Part shown: positions 60,794 through 64,000 of the stretch, piece after piece
How positions within the stretch are numbered: position 1 is the first letter of the stretch
How the letters are laid out: the number at the start of each line of letters is the position of its first letter
Assembly (NCBI GenBank): GCA_963741755.1
Contig: CAVUJG010000001.1
Coordinates: 310,001-374,000 of the forward strand
Source of the DNA: Sva-07 sp963741755
GTDB taxonomy: Bacteria; Actinomycetota; Acidimicrobiia; Acidimicrobiales; Ilumatobacteraceae
DNA length: 64,000 nucleotides
Direction of reading: 5' to 3'
The notes under the pieces: generated by a model
What the model was told of the DNA's origin: nothing
Seen by the model: the letters and a program-made list of their open reading frames with translations, nothing else
The model's database searches: none
Position numbers and translations under genes: made by a program

Positions 60794-63050
60794 CCGCCAC
60801 GTCGCGCCGACACGCACGGCGCTCCTGGATCCTCGCCCTCGGCGTCGTGACGTTGCTGGCTGCGGCCCCGACTTCCACGTCGGCAGTCGCGGACCCGGCC
60901 CGCCCCGAGCAGGCGACCGACGGCGTCCGCCTCGAACTGATCGAGCAACGATTCGCGATCGATCCCAACGGCGACATCCGACTCAGCTACGTCCTCACCG
61001 GCCTCGACGGTGATCCGCTGGAACTGATTCCGCCGCCGCCCGTCGTGCCCGCCACGCCTTCGACCGATCCCGTCGATCCCGCCGCACCGCCGACCAGCGA
61101 TCTTGTCGCTCCGCCCGAGCCCGTCACCGAACCCGGTCGCGCTCACCTTCGAGGTCACGAACTACCCGCCCCTCACCGACGGCCGCGATGTCGGCGCCTT
61201 CGTCGGCAGTGACGTCGATCCCGATGCGTTCCGCACCGTCGACGGCGACGCGGTCGACGGCGTCGCGTTCGATGCTCGGCCGCTGCTGGTGCGCAACGAC
61301 GACGGCACGGTCGACCGTCACACTCGACATCGGCACCGACGTCGTCGACAGCATCGAGACCCGTCTCAAGATGGACGGTCCCGGCATCTACCCACTCCGG
61401 GTGCAGCTGCTCGTCGGCGACCGAACCGAGCGCAACGTCGTCGCCACCGCCGGCACGGTGGTCCAACGCCTTGCCGGTGCCGACGACACCGACGTCGAAG
61501 TCGCACCGCCGATCGACCTCTCGGTCGTGACCGTCACGCCTGCGCCACTACCGAGGGCCGACGACGCGATGAAGGAGGTGTCTCGAAAACAACTCGACGA
61601 GGCGATCGAACTCGCCGCACAACTCGCGGCGCCGGTGACACTCGAAGTACCGCCGACGCTGATCGCCGAACTCGCGGCGACCCCGGAAGGGTCCGACCGG
61701 ACTCGCGGTCGCGCTCGATGGCGACGAGTTGGTCGCGCTGCCGCTCTGCCGCTCGACGTCTCGTCCGCCGTCGCCGCCGGACGCGCCGACGCCTACACGA
61801 GGCTGGTTCGCGCCGGTGAGGACGTCCTCACCGAGGCGGTCCCGACCACACCCTCGCGGCGCGACGTGTGGATCACCACCGAGCCACTGAGCGCGGGCGG
61901 GGCCGAGCACCTGCGCGATCTGGGCACGCGCTTCGTCGTCATCGGCGCCGAGTTGTACGCCGAGACGATCAGTGATGATCCGGTGCCGACCGACCGATTC
62001 GTCGAAGCCGAACTCCCCGATGGCGGCACCTTGCCGTTCCTCGTGGTCGGTCCCCTGTCCGAGCAATTGACGCCGACCGCCGCCGACCGGATCCTGGCTC
62101 GGTCGACATCGATCGAGTGGGGTGTACAGATCCTTGCTGAACTGCTGGTCGAGCAGGCCGACGAAGACGCGATCGCTGCCGCATCGGCCGACCGACCGAC
62201 TGCTCCACCACGTCGGAGCAACATCCTCACCACACCCGACATGGCCAGCCCCGACCCGCGGCTCGTCCAAGCACTCACCGAACTCGTTGCGACCACCCCG
62301 TCGGTTCGGTTCACGGCGGCGGCCGCTCTCACCGGCGTCACCGACGTCGCCCTCGACGACGGTGAGCCGATCACGGTGCAACTGCCGGACGTTGCCGGGC
62401 CATCGCTCGCCGCCCGCATCGAGTTGATCGATGCGACGGCACTCGAAGTCGCGAGCGCCGCGTCGATGCTGCCACCCGATGATTCCCGCCCGGCAGAGTG
62501 GGCGGCAGAACTCGACAGTCTGATCTCGACCGGCTACTCCGATGCCGAGGTCGAAGCCGCAACCGACGAACTGCTGGCCGAGGCCGACGCGTTGAAGCAG
62601 GCGGTACAGCTTCCGGATCCGTTCACGTTCACGTTGACCGGACGGAGCGACACGATCGAGATCCGGATCGGCAACACCCTCGACGAGCCCCTCGACGTCG
62701 TCGTCGCGCTCGACGCGTCGAAGATCACGTTTCCCGACGGTGACCAACGGGTGACATTGGGCCCGCTCGACGAGACCAGTGTGATCGTGCCGGTCGAGGC
62801 GGAAGCGAACGGAACCTCGTCGATCAACCTCGTCGTGTCGACCCCTGCCGGTGAAGCGCTCGGCGAACCGGTCACGCTGACCGCCCGGGTCACGGCGCTG
62901 ACTGGGCTCGGCCAGGTGCTGACCGGCGGCTTCGTGCTGGTGCTGCTGACCTGGTGGTTCACGCACTGGCGCAATCGGCGTCACGCGTCGCTGGCTGACG
63001 GGCGCGAGCGTCACCCCAGCGGCGACAAAGTAGGATCCGATGCCCTGTGA
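60790..63050 (+). pseudogene. DUF6049 family membrane protein (several frameshifts)
   Basis: About 749 aa after correction. N-terminal signal (RRSWILALGVVTLLAAAPTS), a long extracytoplasmic part, and a C-terminal TM, GFVLVLLTWWFTHW, then a basic tail. The frame changes four times: one extra C at about 61132 (EPVALTFEVTNYPP resumes), one extra base at about 61308-61316 (STVTLDIGTDVVDS), one extra base at about 61691-61700, and an 8-bp duplication CTGCCGCT at 61738-61753; the last two together restore frame (9 nt), with GLAVALDGDELVALPL between them. DUF6049 proteins lie beside CCA enzyme and MurJ in actinobacteria and may take part in cell-wall export. No murJ is seen downstream. Confidence 0.78.
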
Positions 63051-63940
63051 CTGACTCGATGAACCCGAACGCCGACGATTCCGTGCCCACGGTGCACGTC
63101 GTCACCGACAGCTCGTGCGACCTCCCCGCCGGCGTCGCCGACGAGCTGGGCATCCGCATCGTGCCGCTCACGATCCGCTTCGGCGACGAGGAGTTCGTCG
63201 ACCGCGAAGAGCTGTCCACCGCCGAGTTCTGGACGCGTTGCGTCAACTCCGACACGCTTCCCGAAACTGCCGCGCCTGCGCCCGGACAGTTCGAACAGAC
63301 CTACCGATCGGCCGCCGCGAACGGGGCGACCGGCATCGTCGTCGTCTCGCTGTCGTCGGCGCTGTCAGCCACCATGCAGTCGGCGCAGCTCGCAGCCCGA
63401 ACGATCAACGACGACCCGTCGATCGATCTCGATGTGCGGGTGATCGACAGTCGCACGATCTCGATGGGACTCGGGACCATCGCGTTGGCGTGCGCACGAG
63501 CGGCTCGCGACGGCGCCGGCATCGACGACGTCGAGGCGCTCGCCCATGACCTCGTCGGACGAACGCGGGTGTACGGAGCGCTCGACACGCTCGAGAACCT
63601 CAAGAAGGGCGGCCGAATCGGCAACGCCAAGGCACTGCTCGCAACTGCGCTGTCGATCAAGCCGATCATCGAGGTCACCGGCGGCGTGGTCGAGCAGGCC
63701 GGCAAGCAACGGACGCGCTCGAAGGCGCTCGCCCACCTCGTCAACACCGTGAAGGGCTACGACGGCAAGATCGAGAACCTGGCGGTGCTGCACGCCGACT
63801 GCAGCGACATCGACCTCTTCGTCGAGATGCTCGCGCCGTACCACTCCGACGACATCGTCGTCGGAGAGATCGGACCGGTGATCGGCACCCATGGCGGCCG
63901 CGGCACCATCGGCGTGGCGTTCCAGGTCACGAACCCCTGA
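63047..63940 (+). CDS. DegV family fatty acid-binding protein
   Basis: 297 aa. HVVTDSSCDLPAGVADELGI, RIVPLTIRFGDEEFVDREEL, TAAPAPGQFEQTYRSAAANG, IVVVSLSSALSATMQSAQLA, VIDSRTISMGLGTIALACAR, VYGALDTLENLKKGGRIGNA and GPVIGTHGGRGTIGVAFQ are the DegV signatures. DegV/FakB proteins bind a fatty acid for FakA-type kinase; FakA is not in the window. The GTG at 63047 overlaps the DUF6049 stop by 4 nt (GTGA). The 60 nt after it show nothing recognisable. Confidence 0.9.
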   Translation: MTDSMNPNADDSVPTVHVVTDSSCDLPAGVADELGIRIVPLTIRFGDEEFVDREELSTAEFWTRCVNSDTLPETAAPAPGQFEQTYRSAAANGATGIVVVSLSSALSATMQSAQLAARTINDDPSIDLDVRVIDSRTISMGLGTIALACARAARDGAGIDDVEALAHDLVGRTRVYGALDTLENLKKGGRIGNAKALLATALSIKPIIEVTGGVVEQAGKQRTRSKALAHLVNTVKGYDGKIENLAVLHADCSDIDLFVEMLAPYHSDDIVVGEIGPVIGTHGGRGTIGVAFQVTNP

Positions 63941-64000
63941 CGACCGCGATTCCGAGCGTGCAGTCGACCGCGCATTCGACTCGGTCATCGAATTGACGGC

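Noticed and set aside
1262..61753. Programmed +1 frameshifting as cause of the breaks
   Set aside because: No shared slippery heptamer, no stop codon at the sites and no common structure; insertion-biased error is simpler.

Overview
The window is GC-rich, gene-dense bacterial DNA. Codon usage, GTG/TTG starts, several genes whose -10 box lies about 6 nt before the start codon (leaderless transcripts), two F420-type luciferase-like monooxygenases, DUF5318, DUF6049, a geranylgeranyl-reductase-family flavoprotein and DnaA boxes of the actinobacterial form (TTGTCCACA) point to an actinobacterium. Overall flavour suggests Acidimicrobiia (Ilumatobacter-like); that placement is inference. No rRNA, tRNA, CRISPR array, insertion sequence or prophage was recognised. 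Mobile or repetitive content is one DnaB intein and several families of short intergenic hairpins.

Layout. 0-9 kb: a truncated 2-hydroxyacid dehydrogenase, a frameshifted class III aminotransferase, a nitronate monooxygenase-like flavoprotein, an SDR, a CmcJ/NvfI-like oxidoreductase, a sigma factor coupled to a VOC protein, and a geranylgeranyl reductase. 9-15 kb: an F420 oxidoreductase, a four-gene operon of two ABC-2 exporters, PhyH and DM13 proteins. 15-19 kb: an MMPL transporter with a divergent TetR regulator and a candidate operator. 19-27 kb: a FabH-like ketosynthase, EngB, a lipoprotein, TrkH/TrkA potassium uptake, a Baeyer-Villiger-type monooxygenase and an ACT protein. 27-36 kb: a kinase-like and a GNAT protein, a P450, DUF389, then a likely catabolic run (D-aminoacylase, TauD-type dioxygenase, class III aminotransferase). 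36-48 kb: PH-SHOCT protein, AzlCD, TrmB, an MFS transporter, pirin, a methyltransferase, PurE/PurK, an MprF-like flippase with a degenerate kinase domain, and a divergent pair of PLP enzymes. 48-54 kb: rpsF-ssb-rpsR-rplI-dnaB, with an intein in DnaB and a DnaA-box cluster before dnaB. 54-64 kb: VOC, DUF192, DUF5318, a methyltransferase, a PAS-GGDEF-EAL protein, CCA-adding enzyme, GNAT, DUF6049 and DegV.

Two genome-scale patterns stand out. First, at least two families of short palindromes sit at gene 3' ends, and their conserved TGA often serves as the gene's stop codon, as if they were portable stop-plus-terminator modules. A third hairpin family (CGTTTGCG arms) has variable position, including a recent tandem duplication. 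Second, about ten single-base insertions, against one deletion, interrupt otherwise well-conserved genes. The one-sided direction suggests insertion-biased sequencing error rather than true pseudogenes, so the frameshifted genes are annotated over their full span with the shift positions given.
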